DNA of 64,000 nt from Microdochium bolleyi (Eukaryota; Ascomycota; Sordariomycetes; Xylariales; Microdochiaceae), in the NCBI GenBank assembly GCA_001566295.1, contig KQ964246.1:310001-374000 (forward strand), read 5' to 3'. Below are positions 43,923-54,648 of this stretch, one piece after another; positions within the stretch are counted from its first letter, which is position 1, and every line of letters begins with the position of its first letter. A model generated the notes under the pieces. It made no database searches. It saw only the letters and a program-made list of their open reading frames with translations, and had not been told where the DNA came from. Made by a program: the position numbers and the translations under genes.

Positions 43923-46197
43923 TCAGACCTTGAGACCCCGCTGAATCTTCGCGATAGCAATCTGGTCCTCGTACGTCTTCATCACAGCCGGGTCGACGTG
44001 CTCGGCGAAGACGTCGACATGTGTGGTGGCGAACTTGCGCGCGGGCACCTTCTGCTCGAACAGCAGGTCGAGCTCGGCGAAGGTGCGGCCCGCGGGCTCT
44101 GGGATGCGGAAGTACGCGTAGACGAAGCAGAAGAAGCAGACGCCGGCCTGAAGGAAGACTGTCAGCGATGTGGTCGATGGGAGTGAAGGGTAGGGAGAAA
44201 AAAGCAGGTGGGGAGGGGAGAGACTGGAAGAAGTGGAGGAACGGGCTGCTTACCCAGAAGAAGCCGGCATAGTTGCCCCAGTTCCAGGCGAGCGGGTTTA
44301 GCATGTACGGCGTCAGGACACCGCAGATGATGGCGACGACGTTGCTGTGGAGCAGAGGCTGTTAGCGTCGAGTTCAACAACATACGGAAGCCCGCTCTGC
44401 AGGATCTTTTCCTCCAACAAGGGGACCTACTAGAGCACACGGCCGAGCACAACAGTCTTGATCTGCAGCCGGCGCGTCGAGATCTCAGCCACGAGCGAGT
44501 AGCACACGGTGCCGACGGTGAGCTGGTAGCAGAGCGCCCATACGAGCATGATGCTGCCGGTCGCGAGGGACGCAGCCTGCCTGTTGCTAGCCAACCCGAG
44601 GAACCCGAGAATCAATAGCATCGCAAAGAGGGCTGCGAGACCACAGATATACAGTGTCCTGGCACGAGAAATACAAGAGTCAGCGGGCATCCTACAGGGA
44701 GTAAAGCCACAGTTCCATGGATGTGGAGTGGAAGAAGCACTCACCGTCGGCCAACACCCATCGTGATCAGACCCCAGGCGCCGAACACGCCGACACAGTT
44801 GATCGCGTACTGGCCCATGGCGAACTGGTATGACGTGCTCTCGCTCAGCCCCGCGGCCTGCAGGAAGTACGTCGAGTAGTTGGAGAAGGAGTTGCCGCTG
44901 AGATTTTGGATTGCCCAACACATGCAGACGATCTCGGTCCGGCGGAGGTCGGTGCCGCGGAAGCAGTCGAGGTAGCTGGCGCCTTTGGTGATCTATACAG
45001 AAGTAATGAGAAGAATATTCCACATAACAAAGACGTTATCTGTGCAAGAGGGAGCTCACCTTGTTCTCCAGAGCGGTGGTGTGTGTCATCATGGCGATGG
45101 TCTCGTCGGCGTCGAACTCGGTCTCGCGGTTCAGACTAGTCAGCCGGAGAAGGGACTGCTTGGCATCCTCGACTCGACCCTTGCGGACAAGCCACCAAGG
45201 CGACCTGCAATCGATTAGTCTCTAGCTGTATTGAGGGGAGTGCAAGGTACGTACTCGGGGGCAAAGTAGATGCCGATCGCGAGCGGGAGCGGCCACATCC
45301 ACTGCAGACCGTAAGGCTAAGCGGCATTGTTAGCATGAATCATGACCTGAGGAAGTTGGATAACCATTGACCAACTCACAATGCGGTAAGCCCACTCGTC
45401 AGTGCGCGAGAGGTTGCCCATGAGGACACCAATGCCGATAATCTGGCCCATGCCCCAGCAGAAGTTGATGTACGTCGTGAGATATCCACGCAGCGCTACA
45501 GGGCACACCTCGGAGGCATACGTGATGGTCAGCGTCTGGAACACGCCCCACGGCATGCCGCACAGGATGGAAGCGATCTGGAGGTGGACGACGGTCTGGG
45601 CGGTGAAGTAGATAGCGATGAAACCCGTGAGCATGGTCAGGCAGCCGAGGATGGTGTAGCGGTAGCCGAAGCGCTCTGAGAACCAGCCGTTGAGCAGAAG
45701 GCCGATGATCTCGCCGACTACAACACCGTTGGAGAGACCTGACTGCCACTCGGGCGGGATCTGGTAGCTGCCGTCGGGCAGCTGGACGCCGTACTTCTGC
45801 TTGAACTGGGTGAAGCCGTAGAAGTTGTTGGTCAGGGTGACGTCGTATCTGCAGCTGTGTTAGCTTCCAAGAGTCACACTGTATGCGTGAGCACGTGAGC
45901 AGCGTACCCTTCCACTATATACGGCGTTAGCTAGTGATTTATTTTCAGACCGAGTGCAGGAGGGGTGTACGTACTGACGATGCAGGTGGAGATGAGGACA
46001 CTCCAGGCGATGGCCTTGGGGTAGAGCCTGATGCCCTGGAGCAGGCTCATGCTGTGCTCCTTGTCCGAGGCCATCTTTGCGCTCTGGATGATGTTGAGCG
46101 TGCCCTTGTGCGAGGACGACTCCTCCTTGAGGCCATATGGCTCCGCGTGGGCAGGCGACACGCCATCGCTGCGAACCGAATTGATGGAGCCCGCCAT
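43923..46197 (-). CDS. MFS sugar transporter (alpha-glucoside/maltose permease-like)
   Basis: Nine-exon model: complement(join(43923..44147, 44254..44344, 44431..44658, 44745..44992, 45060..45204, 45255..45316, 45380..45848, 45908..45914, 45975..46197)), 565 aa, in frame throughout. Exon 2 is only 7 nt (TGGAAGG); it is required to make IVMEGYDVTL, the conserved start of helix 1. Sugar-porter marks: NGWFSERFGYRYTILG, ITYASEVCPVALRGYLT, PYGLQWMWPLPL, FAPESPWWLVRKGR, LVWALCYQLTVGTVCYSLVAEI, RIPEPAGRTFAELDLLFEQ. About twelve hydrophobic helices with a cytosolic N-terminal stretch of roughly 55 residues. The central and C-terminal motifs are closest to fungal maltose/alpha-glucoside proton symporters. 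The neighbouring MIOX suggests inositol or a related sugar as another possibility; specificity cannot be read from sequence. Confidence 0.92.
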
Positions 46198-48819
46198 GTT
46201 GTGCTGAGCTCTGTTGGCTTGGTCGTCTTGGTGAATCGGAGGGGGATGAGTGAAGGGGTGGGTGTCTGCTGTCTGGTCAAAGGATGGACCTGGTGGAAGA
46301 CCCCGTGCAAGACTGAAGGCAGCCTCTGTCGAGCGAGAATGTCACAACCTTGGCCTGTCCGGGGGTGAGGGGGCCTTTATGCTTGACCGAGAACGCGGCA
46401 GTCTGGTCGGGCCACGGTGAGTCCAGGCAGGTGAGAAGTGCCGGCCGGCATGCGATGGGCGTGGGGAAGCAGATCCTCGGCGATGAAAATTAAGCCGGCC
46501 GCCTGGGGGTGGAGCTTTTCTGCTGGCCTGGCAGTACTCGGTGAGCTGCCTGTCGGTTCTGGAAGCGTCGCGTCACGGGCCCAGCCGCCGACGACGGCGG
46601 AGACTCGACGAGCAGCAACAAAAGCCACTGCGAAACAGACAACAGCCAATCCCCTGCCATTGTTTCTTCCCCTCACGACTCCCGCTTCCCCAGACCGGCA
46701 CTGACGTGGAGTGCAGCCGAGTCGTTCGGAGAGGGTCGGGGGTCCCCTGCCCCACCGCCCGTGGCCGCTGTGTCGTCAAAGCTGCCATCCTCGCCGAGCC
46801 TCGCTGTGCCGCTCGCTTACGGTACTTAAGGTACCTTAAGGTACCCAAGGCATTCCTCCGTGCCGCGCCGCCACGGCAGCCAGAAACGCCACATCAACGG
46901 CATGGCCCTGCTTACCCCAGCAGGCCTGCCTCTCTGCATGTTCCTGTGTCCATTCTCTGGACATCGTAAAGTTTCACACCATCTTTCTGCAACCGCATCA
47001 AAGACTTTCTGTCCAAGCGAAGGAGCAGCTCCAAATCCCAAGGGCGGGTCTGTCCCAGCCTCCAGCCCACACCTGTGGGCAATCTCGCCGATTTCGACCT
47101 CGACTCGCGCACAATGCCCCACGTCACCTCTGAAAAGGCCTCATGCTTGTGAGTGAGCCATCAGGACGGCTACTCCGTAGTTAGCACCGTGCTGCTCAAC
47201 CCAACGATTTGACTCCAGCTTCCAGACTGCAGATGTCCGGGCATAGAATGGCCTGTACTCTGTACCTGATTGAGTTTCCTTCCCCGCGTGATCTATCTTG
47301 GGCCGGGGATTGAGGTTCGGGAATTTTCCTGTGGCCCCGGTCTGGGCTGGGATAACAGTTCAACTCCCAACGAAAAGGTGATTCACGGCGGCCCTGACAG
47401 CTTGCTGAATCGTCCCTATCCTGCCAGCTCTCATCACTCGGAAAACGACGACTTGTCAGGCGTGCCTAGATCAATATTTCATGCGCGCGATGGCCCTCGC
47501 TTACGTTCGGGCAACTATCACCCCTTTGCTGCCAGGTTTTTCAACAAGAACGACGCGAAGCTGCCATCGACACCGTCGGCGAGATGACAGCAGCTAAGGC
47601 GGGCAGGCAGCTTGGAGTAGCTTCACCGTGACTTGGCCGGTGACTATCCCCGGGTCAGAGCTGCTCGACACGTCCAGACTCCCTGACCTCCATGGCTCAG
47701 TGTGTATCTTAGCAAGGCCAAGTGTCCGAGGCAATTGGCCCGGCGGACTTGACTTGATTGCGTGAAGAGAGAAAACACAATTCTCCGAAGGATCCGGGCA
47801 GACCGCAGATTCAAGGATGCTTGATAGCCACCAAGGACTGCTTTTCGGGAAGACTTGGAGTAATTGTAATTTCAGATCTTACGAGCAAGACCACTAATTT
47901 CAAGCATTGTGACATTCCCATGGCAAAATGGCCGGATAGCGTTGCGAGAGCCTTTGCTGCTTCAAAGAGGAAGAGGGGAGGCTGCTAGAAACAGAGAAGG
48001 AAAAACAAGACAAACAAGTCATCGCTTGGCAAAAATGTCTCCGGCAAATGCCGCGCAGTCGTGGCACGATCATAGATAGAAACAAAACGCAAACGAGAGG
48101 TTTTGCTTGAATAGGAAGTCTACCAGCCGAAGCGGATGAGGTGATAAATATATTTTCAAGAAAATCATCTCTCAGAGTGAGAAACTACGATTGTGTCAGA
48201 TCGGTATCGTGAGGTGGTAAGCTCGGCGAACGTCTCACCTGCGTTACTTGCTGTGGAGCTCGAGCACAGCTGTGACTTTGTCGATCATGGATGGAACATC
48301 GACTCGTGGTCGGCACGACACGGGTTCACTGTCTTAGGCAGGTTCAGAGCCATGCGGCAGCTGTGACGCGCCCACAAGCCGCAAGTGTTTGGGCAGTTTT
48401 ACGTAGTGCAGCCACACGAACAGTCACAGTCAAGACATATTCACAAAGCATGGTATGGACGTTGCAGCTTTGTTCCATGTTTTTTTTGGTTGTTGAGTAT
48501 CTCTCTCTTCGTTTGACGTTCATTGTCACGTGCAGTCCGAGAAGGTTGTGTGTGAAGAGATGGCCATTTCCCTCATAAAATAAGACCGAATTGTTGTGCG
48601 AAATGACAGCCCATCCATACGCCCAGTCAAATGACCGAAAACCTTTTGCCTCTTCTGATCATCATCCCTCTCGCTTTTTGCTCCACATGCATTGCTGACT
48701 GCTTTCTCTCACCACTCAACACGCGCACGTACCATACCTCATGTTTCCATCGGTTATTGTTCCAAACCATTCAGAAAACTTGGGAAGTAAGGTGCGCCGC
48801 GGCCAACGGGTTAAGAAAT
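46198..48819. other. Gene-poor 2.6 kb region upstream of the transporter
   Basis: Lies between the transporter's 5' end and the 3' end of the RACK1 gene. It must carry the transporter promoter. It contains a cluster of GGTAC/CTTAAG units with a perfect 16-base palindrome at 46825-46840. Open frames up to about 140 codons are not protein-like. Confidence 0.5.
46825..46840. repeat. 16-base perfect palindrome in a GGTACCTTAAG-type cluster
   Basis: CTTAAGGTACCTTAAG reads the same on both strands and is flanked by further GGTAC units (46821-46845). It is about 630 bases upstream of the transporter ATG. It could be a simple repeat or a binding site; function unknown. Confidence 0.6.
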
Positions 48820-50390
48820 CTATGCTCTCGACATAACACCCCAGGCGCGGATGATGTTGTCGGTGTAACCAGCGAACAGGGTCTGGCCGTCCGCGGACCA
48901 GGCGAGGGAGACACACTCGGGCTCCCGGCTCTTCTTGCCAACGGCGGTGAACTCGGGCTTGAGCTCATCGACCTTGGACTTCTTCTCGAGGTCGAAGATG
49001 ATGATGCTGCTGGCAGTGGCAGCGCAGAGCCAGTAGCGGTTGGGGGAGAAGACAAGGGCGTGGATCTCGTCGCCGGCGTTCAGGCTGTACAGGTGCTTCG
49101 ACTCGTTAAGATCCCAGAGCATAGTAGTACCGTCCTTGCCACCGGAGGCGCAGAGCGATCCGTCGGGGGAGATGGTGACGGTGTTGATGTAGCCAGTGTG
49201 GCCAATGTGGTCGGTCTGGAGCTTGCAGGTCGAGAGTTCCCAGACCTAAACGAGTAGAAGTGTTAGAACACAAGTCCGACTTTAGGGTGATGCAACAACG
49301 TATTTGCAGGTTGTACAAAAAGAGTGGACGGTTTATCATCAGTGCAATGGTGTAATGTGGTCTCATGGCTTGCGAACAAGCTCTGAAGTAGCAAATACTT
49401 TAAAAAGTGCAAGACATCATGTGAAAACGCAAACAAAGCAAACAGCAAAGAGCATATCGCATCATAGACGTACCTTGACGAGCTTGTCCCACGAGCTGGA
49501 GACAATGACGGGGTTCTGGGGGTTGGGGCTGAAGCGGACGCAAGAAACCCACTCGGTGTGGCCCTTGTCGGTGATGGTGAACTTGCAGTCACCGAGGGTG
49601 TTCCAGAGCTTGATGGTGCGGTCGCGCGAGCCGGAAACGATCTGTCTGTTGTCGGCAGAGAAAGAGACGGAGAGAACGTCGTTGGTGTGGCCGACGAAGC
49701 GGCGGGTGGTGGTGCCGGTGGCAAGCTCCCAGAGGCGAAGAGTCTTGTCCCACGAGGCGGACAGAGCGTAAGCACCGTCGGAGGAGATAACCTGCAGATC
49801 CCAATACTCGTCAGCCCATCTCTCCAATGATTGATTCTCCCTCGTCCATTCTGCGTGCTCAAGCACTGTCCACCGTTTCCTCCTCTTGGTGTTGGGTGAG
49901 AGACTCAAGTGTAACGTACGCAGTCCGAGACGATGTGGGAGTGGCCGTGGAGAGAGCGCTTGGGGTAGCCGTATTGCGACTCATCACGGGTCAAGTTCCA
50001 GATGATGAGGGTCTTGTCGCGAGAGGCGGACAGGAGCATGTTGGGGCTGTGGCATGGTCAGTCTCTTGTGATCCATTGTGCAGGTGTCGTCGACGTGGAC
50101 GGCAGGAGGTCGTACTTCTCCATGGAGGTAGCCAAGCTGGTAACCCAGCCATTCTGTTGAAGGCGTCAGTAACGGTTGTCCCTAGACAGCTCGCATCATC
50201 CCTTCCTCCATCCCACTGAGACTCCAAGGGTTGTTCGAGTCGCATCGCATCGCAATTGAGACACGCGCATCGAAACCGCGTGGAAAGTCCGTGGGACGTC
50301 GTCGGGGAATCCTCAAGATCGGTCGGAGGTGGTGCGGCAGCGACTTACGTGGCCCTCGAGGGTGCCCTTCAGGATCAGCTGCTCGGCCAT
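48820..50390 (-). CDS. cpc-2: RACK1 orthologue, G-beta-like WD40 ribosomal scaffold
   Basis: Five exons: complement(join(48820..49245, 49474..49791, 49920..50046, 50116..50153, 50349..50390)), 316 aa, the expected RACK1 length, all junctions in frame. Seven WD40 repeats fill the protein: starts MAEQLILKGTLEGH, then NGWVTSLATS, PNMLLSASRDKTLIIW, ISSDGAYALSASWDKTLRLW, RQIVSGSRDRTIKLW, VIVSSSWDKLVKVWEL, GSLCASGGKDGTTMLWDL, LFAGYTDNIIRAWG, ending VMSRA. It binds the head of the 40S ribosomal subunit and scaffolds signalling and translation control; in Neurospora the orthologue CPC-2 takes part in general amino-acid control. Introns are unusually long (195, 69, 128 and 228 nt) for so short a gene. 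Confidence 0.97.
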
Positions 50391-51273
50391 GTTGGGCGAT
50401 TAATTCAAGACTGCGGATGGGAGGCGGCTTGAACTGGGAGTGGTAGGAGTCGTGGGGTTGTCGTGAGGCCGAACTCTGCTCAACGAAGTCGTGCAGCGCT
50501 GGGCCGGCTGCTAAACTTCGCTGCAGTCAGGTAATTCCGAAAAACTTTTGTGTGGGATCACTTTAGGGTCGAATATGGCCAAAATTCGCTAATTGGCAGG
50601 AACGACCTCCTATCTCCACTTAATCTGGCCTCAGCTCGGCGAATGAATCCTCAGCCTGGAGATTGCTCAGGGCCCACCCAGTCCAGTCCACTTGGCACTT
50701 GCAGCCTCAGCAGGCAGCTGGCGGTTCTACAGAAGGACTCAACGCGAGTGATGTCAGCTTCACATGTTTGAGATCTCCCTCGCCGCATTCTGTGATCGAC
50801 CATGGAGCGAACATTTGGACTACTGCGTATCGCTCATAAGCATGCAGGCACTATCGCTCACTAGACATCGAATAGGAATTTTCATCTGAAGAAGAAGGCT
50901 TTGTGCCAACTCACTCTTGATTGCTGCGCAGTCGATGCACAATATACAGTTATTCTTGCTTGATCTTGATGTGTAGAGTATGAGGCGGCTTAAACATGCC
51001 GCTTGCTTTGCAAAGTGTCTTGAAACGAGGCTTGATAATAAATGTGGCCTACCCTCTTGACCCTCAATATCCTGCAACCGACTTCAACCCAGAATGCCAA
51101 ATCCTTAACGCCTCGCAATGATGATATAATGCTTGCCCTCGATCGTTGATGCTATTCATCTCGGGGTAAATGCTCCACGGTATCAGCCAACCGTGCGCTT
51201 CTGAGCTGCAAGGATTTCTTTGCGCCAGAGCCACGACTGCACCATCTAGGTGAAAACTGCCATCGGCGTCGCC
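50391..51273. other. Intergenic region upstream of RACK1
   Basis: About 0.9 kb between the RACK1 ATG and the 3' end of the TAF8-like gene; it contains the RACK1 promoter. Nothing else recognised. Confidence 0.5.
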
Positions 51274-52310
51274 TTAGCCATTAGCCTCGGCCGCCCCTCT
51301 CCGACTTGTCCGGGGCAACTCTTTCCTGAGGTATTTGCCGCTTGAGTTGACAATGGTGCTATGGTCGGCTATGTCGAGAGCCCCGATGCTGCCGGTACCG
51401 TTGCGGGGGAGCAGATCTTTCATCAAGTCTTCCCATGCTTCGCTCCGTTGCTTGCTCAGCGGATTGCGTGTAGCCAGCTCCCGTAGGTCCTTCTGCCGGC
51501 TGATCTTGGAAGCCCGGTCGATCCGCCGCAGTGCCTTTTCGCTGTTCCGCATGTCTTCCACGGCCTCGGCTCGCTGCTTCTCTGGATCTCCCGACTTGAC
51601 TTCAACCGGTGTGTACCTGTAGCTGTGCAGTGCCGGGAAGCCAGGGAAGGACGCAGGGATCCATTCCTTCTCGTCCTTCTCCTTGGTGCCGTCGAGTTCG
51701 TGGCCGACAAAGAGAGGTGACATGTTGAGAACGCCAAATTCCTTGTAGAGATCCTCGATGACGGGGTCGTAGTACTCAGGATCCACCTTCTTCCGTTTTT
51801 CTTTCGTTAATGGGTTCTTGAGATGTGGCCGAAGTGAGTCGATCGAGATACCGAGAGAGTGCAATACCTCTTCGTACTGATCAGGCGTAGGATTGTCGCG
51901 CCTGCACGCCGCCGCTTCCCTCTTCAGTTTCTCGACGATGCGGCCGATGTCTATCAACGAGTAAGTCAGTATCAGAGCACAGTTGTGTCATCGTAGTCGC
52001 AGAGAGTAGCCATACAGGTCTCAGTAGCTTCGGTGAAGCTCTCCAGAGATTCTGGAGTGGCAGCATCGAAGCCTACGTGCTCCAGAGCAAGTGCTATTGA
52101 ACGGCGCAGCCCGTCTCTTCCAACATCTTGCGCAGTTGGCCGATTTACGATCTCATAGAGCGATGTCTCTGCTGATTGAGTTTTGCTTGATTTCGTAGCT
52201 TTTCCGGAATCCTGGGATGATGCGCCGGCCAGTCGTGCTTTCTTGCTCGGCTTGCTGCGGTGAGCGCTTTCGGCAGCTTGATAAGCGCGCTTCTGCGGTG
52301 TCTCTGCCAT
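51274..52310 (-). CDS. TAF8-like TFIID subunit (histone fold)
   Basis: Spliced model complement(join(51274..51950, 52016..52310)), 323 aa. The intron (65 nt) joins SFTEATET to YIGRIVEKLKREA in frame. After a basic N-terminus (MAETPQKRAYQ ... KPSKKARLAG), residues about 60-140 form a histone-fold of the bromodomain-associated type: RDGLRRSIALALEHVGFDAA, ESLESFTEATET, IGRIVEKLKREAAACRRDNP and TPDQYEEVLHSLGI. The following segment PASFPGFPALHSYRYTPV matches the short Pro-rich TAF8 C-terminal region (the pattern P.FP..P..HTY..TPV). In TFIID, TAF8 pairs with TAF10 through this fold. The start ATG at 52310 was chosen because the frame upstream lacks family features. The C-terminus is basic and probably disordered. 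Confidence 0.82.
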
Positions 52311-54648
52311 CTTGAATGCAGTGGTGTGTGGTGCGACAGGCGCCGCGGCGTCTAGAATGAGAGCGTGCTTAGGGCATCGAAGGAAAGGGCTGTTTGGCTG
52401 TGGCGCTCTGCGATCGTTGAGGAGAGTTTGCGTGGCCAGATGTGGTGTCGGACGGATGCGCAAGTTTGTCGCGACGATTGCGCAACGACGCGCACAAGGA
52501 CGGCAGCGAGGAACGATGGACAGAGGTTGATGAAGTTTGAAGATGCTGCGCAGTCCGCATAGCTGCGACAGGAAGTCGCGATTGTTCATCAGCCATTCGC
52601 GCCTGGTGGAGCACGAGCTGACCAGTGAGAAGAGCTGTCTGGAAGGCTTGCCAACGGGAGTCTCCACCAGGAACCGGGGAAGCTGCGACCCTGGTCACAT
52701 CCCGAAAACAATGGATGTCGGAGCACGATCAACACTTCACAAGGGCGTAGCGTTATCATCCTCCGTTCACTTTCTACGACGGCACTTCTCTCAATTTCTT
52801 ACGATCAGCCATATACTTCAACCAGCTACCGTTGCTCAACCAGGCCCAACTTGTACTCTGGTTTGTTGATGTCGACGACGGACTTCCCCAAAGTCTGTGC
52901 GCTTGGAAGGCCGCGCGGAAGGTGCATGAATCAAGCAGTTGAACCACATGAGAACAACAACCGGCAGCCTTGGCCGTGACACGGAGACGACAAAATATCT
53001 AGGAATCTACAGCATGACTTCGCATTTCACCATATGCAGGATTGCCACTTTCCAGTTGGCCAAAGCGTCGTACAGCAACCTCAACACGAGTCTCAACGTC
53101 TACGCCGCGACGCTGCCTGGGACGCCAGCACCTGTCATGTCGGCCCTCGAGCGCGATGACGGTGGATTGATTCTAGCCCTATTGCGATGAATAACAAGCA
53201 GAAGCTTCAATCGGCCCTGCTACCTCGAATCTAATCTTGTCTCGCGTGCACGGTGGCAGGCTTGCAGAGTGTTCCAATTTATTTCAGATCGTTGTGTAGC
53301 ACGGCGATCTCAACTGGGCAATGGTTGCGAAAGATCCTGATTCCTGATTCTTGGTTAAAGCTCCAATCATCTGCCGCCAAGACCACCGAGGTCGCCTTGA
53401 GGGCTCACAAAATTGATGATCGACTTGTTCCTCAAGGGGTACGTCTCCGACTGCTTCCTCCATCACACTGACAGATCCAGCCATTCCGGCCAGGATGGGC
53501 TCTGCTCTGTGGTTGTGATTGCCGGCGGACAACTTGACAAGAATGGCAGCGCCGCTGAGTGCCTGCAGCGCCGAGAGGTGTGACATGGGGCGGCACACAA
53601 TGTCGAACCACTCTTGCATGTGCCACTAGGTTTCTGTGGACAGGACAGGATGGCTGCTTTCTCTCCACGCCGAGACGACGGCAAATCCTGATAGTCACTT
53701 GCTTTCCACCCCTCAAGAGCTGCCACACGAACTCAAAGCTGACCAACCCAGGCCCACGTACGTGCTCACAGGATGGATTTGCTTAGTGGTGGGTTTTGCC
53801 CCAAGGGAATGAACAAATGCGACCCAGCGACGACAGCACGAGCTCAGCTGCGAGCACAAGACACGCCCAGGTTGGGTTCATTCTCGAGGTCGCATTTCTG
53901 CGCCGGCTGGCTCTAGATCCAGAACGCTCAAGGTTTAGGCCATGGCTGAAAACAGCTCGTGTCACAGAGTTGCAGTTGCCATGGTGGGGTAGCATCTGCC
54001 CTGCGGCGCAACTCCCGCAGCCGACAACTCAACACCCTCAAGCTTTCCCCTGTCAGGCCCTGGCGGGCTGAGCTCCCGCCTTCGGCAATGCAGCCCGTGA
54101 TCCTGACATCCTGTCCGTGCTCCGGTGCGCTCGACGGAACAGGTCCCGACAAATTGCGACATCCAACTGGGCCTCTGCCGGCCCGCTCACCATCCGCACA
54201 ACACTGCCTCGTCACCTCCAGCACGAGCGTTACGCTTCCGTTGTTCCCCTTCCGCAATTGTCACCCCTGTGCCTCGGGCACTGAGAATGTACCCTGGATA
54301 ACCTCCCGCACGTCTGACTCGTGCCGCTTCTGGATCTTCAAGCGAGCCCCCATCTGCCGTCGATATCACACACACTACTGCATAGGCTGGCCACGCTAGA
54401 ATCCGGCCCCTGTCCGGTCGGCAAATCCACTGTCACATCCAAGGGTCATGTCCTAGCTCTATATCCTCACAAGCTCTTGGCCACGGCATGTGCCAGCGTC
54501 TTGATGAACAAGGCTCACTTGCCAAAGCGCCTGCGTTCCCCTTTGCCTCTTGCTTCTGGTCGGCGAAGATCATTGGGCAGAACCAAACCTGGCAACCACA
54601 ACTCAACCATCAGTCAATCACTTGAGAGCTCGGCTTACTGGACAAATC
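52311..54648. promoter_or_regulatory. Divergent 2.3 kb region between TAF8-like and fusion genes
   Basis: Holds both promoters. Several minus-strand frames around 53284-53746 overlap in three phases but none has domains or a convincing splice pattern. No gene called. Confidence 0.45.

Noticed and set aside
49246..49473. Possible C/D box snoRNA in the long last intron of the RACK1 gene (TGATGA-like and CTGA boxes on the minus strand)
   Set aside because: The box order and spacing do not fit: the best TGATGA overlaps the only CTGA, no D box follows it, and the terminal stem is weak.
54550..54648. Longer N-terminus for the isochorismatase-AlkB fusion starting at 54550
   Set aside because: That codon is TTG; the first ATG (54649) lies right before the isochorismatase domain.
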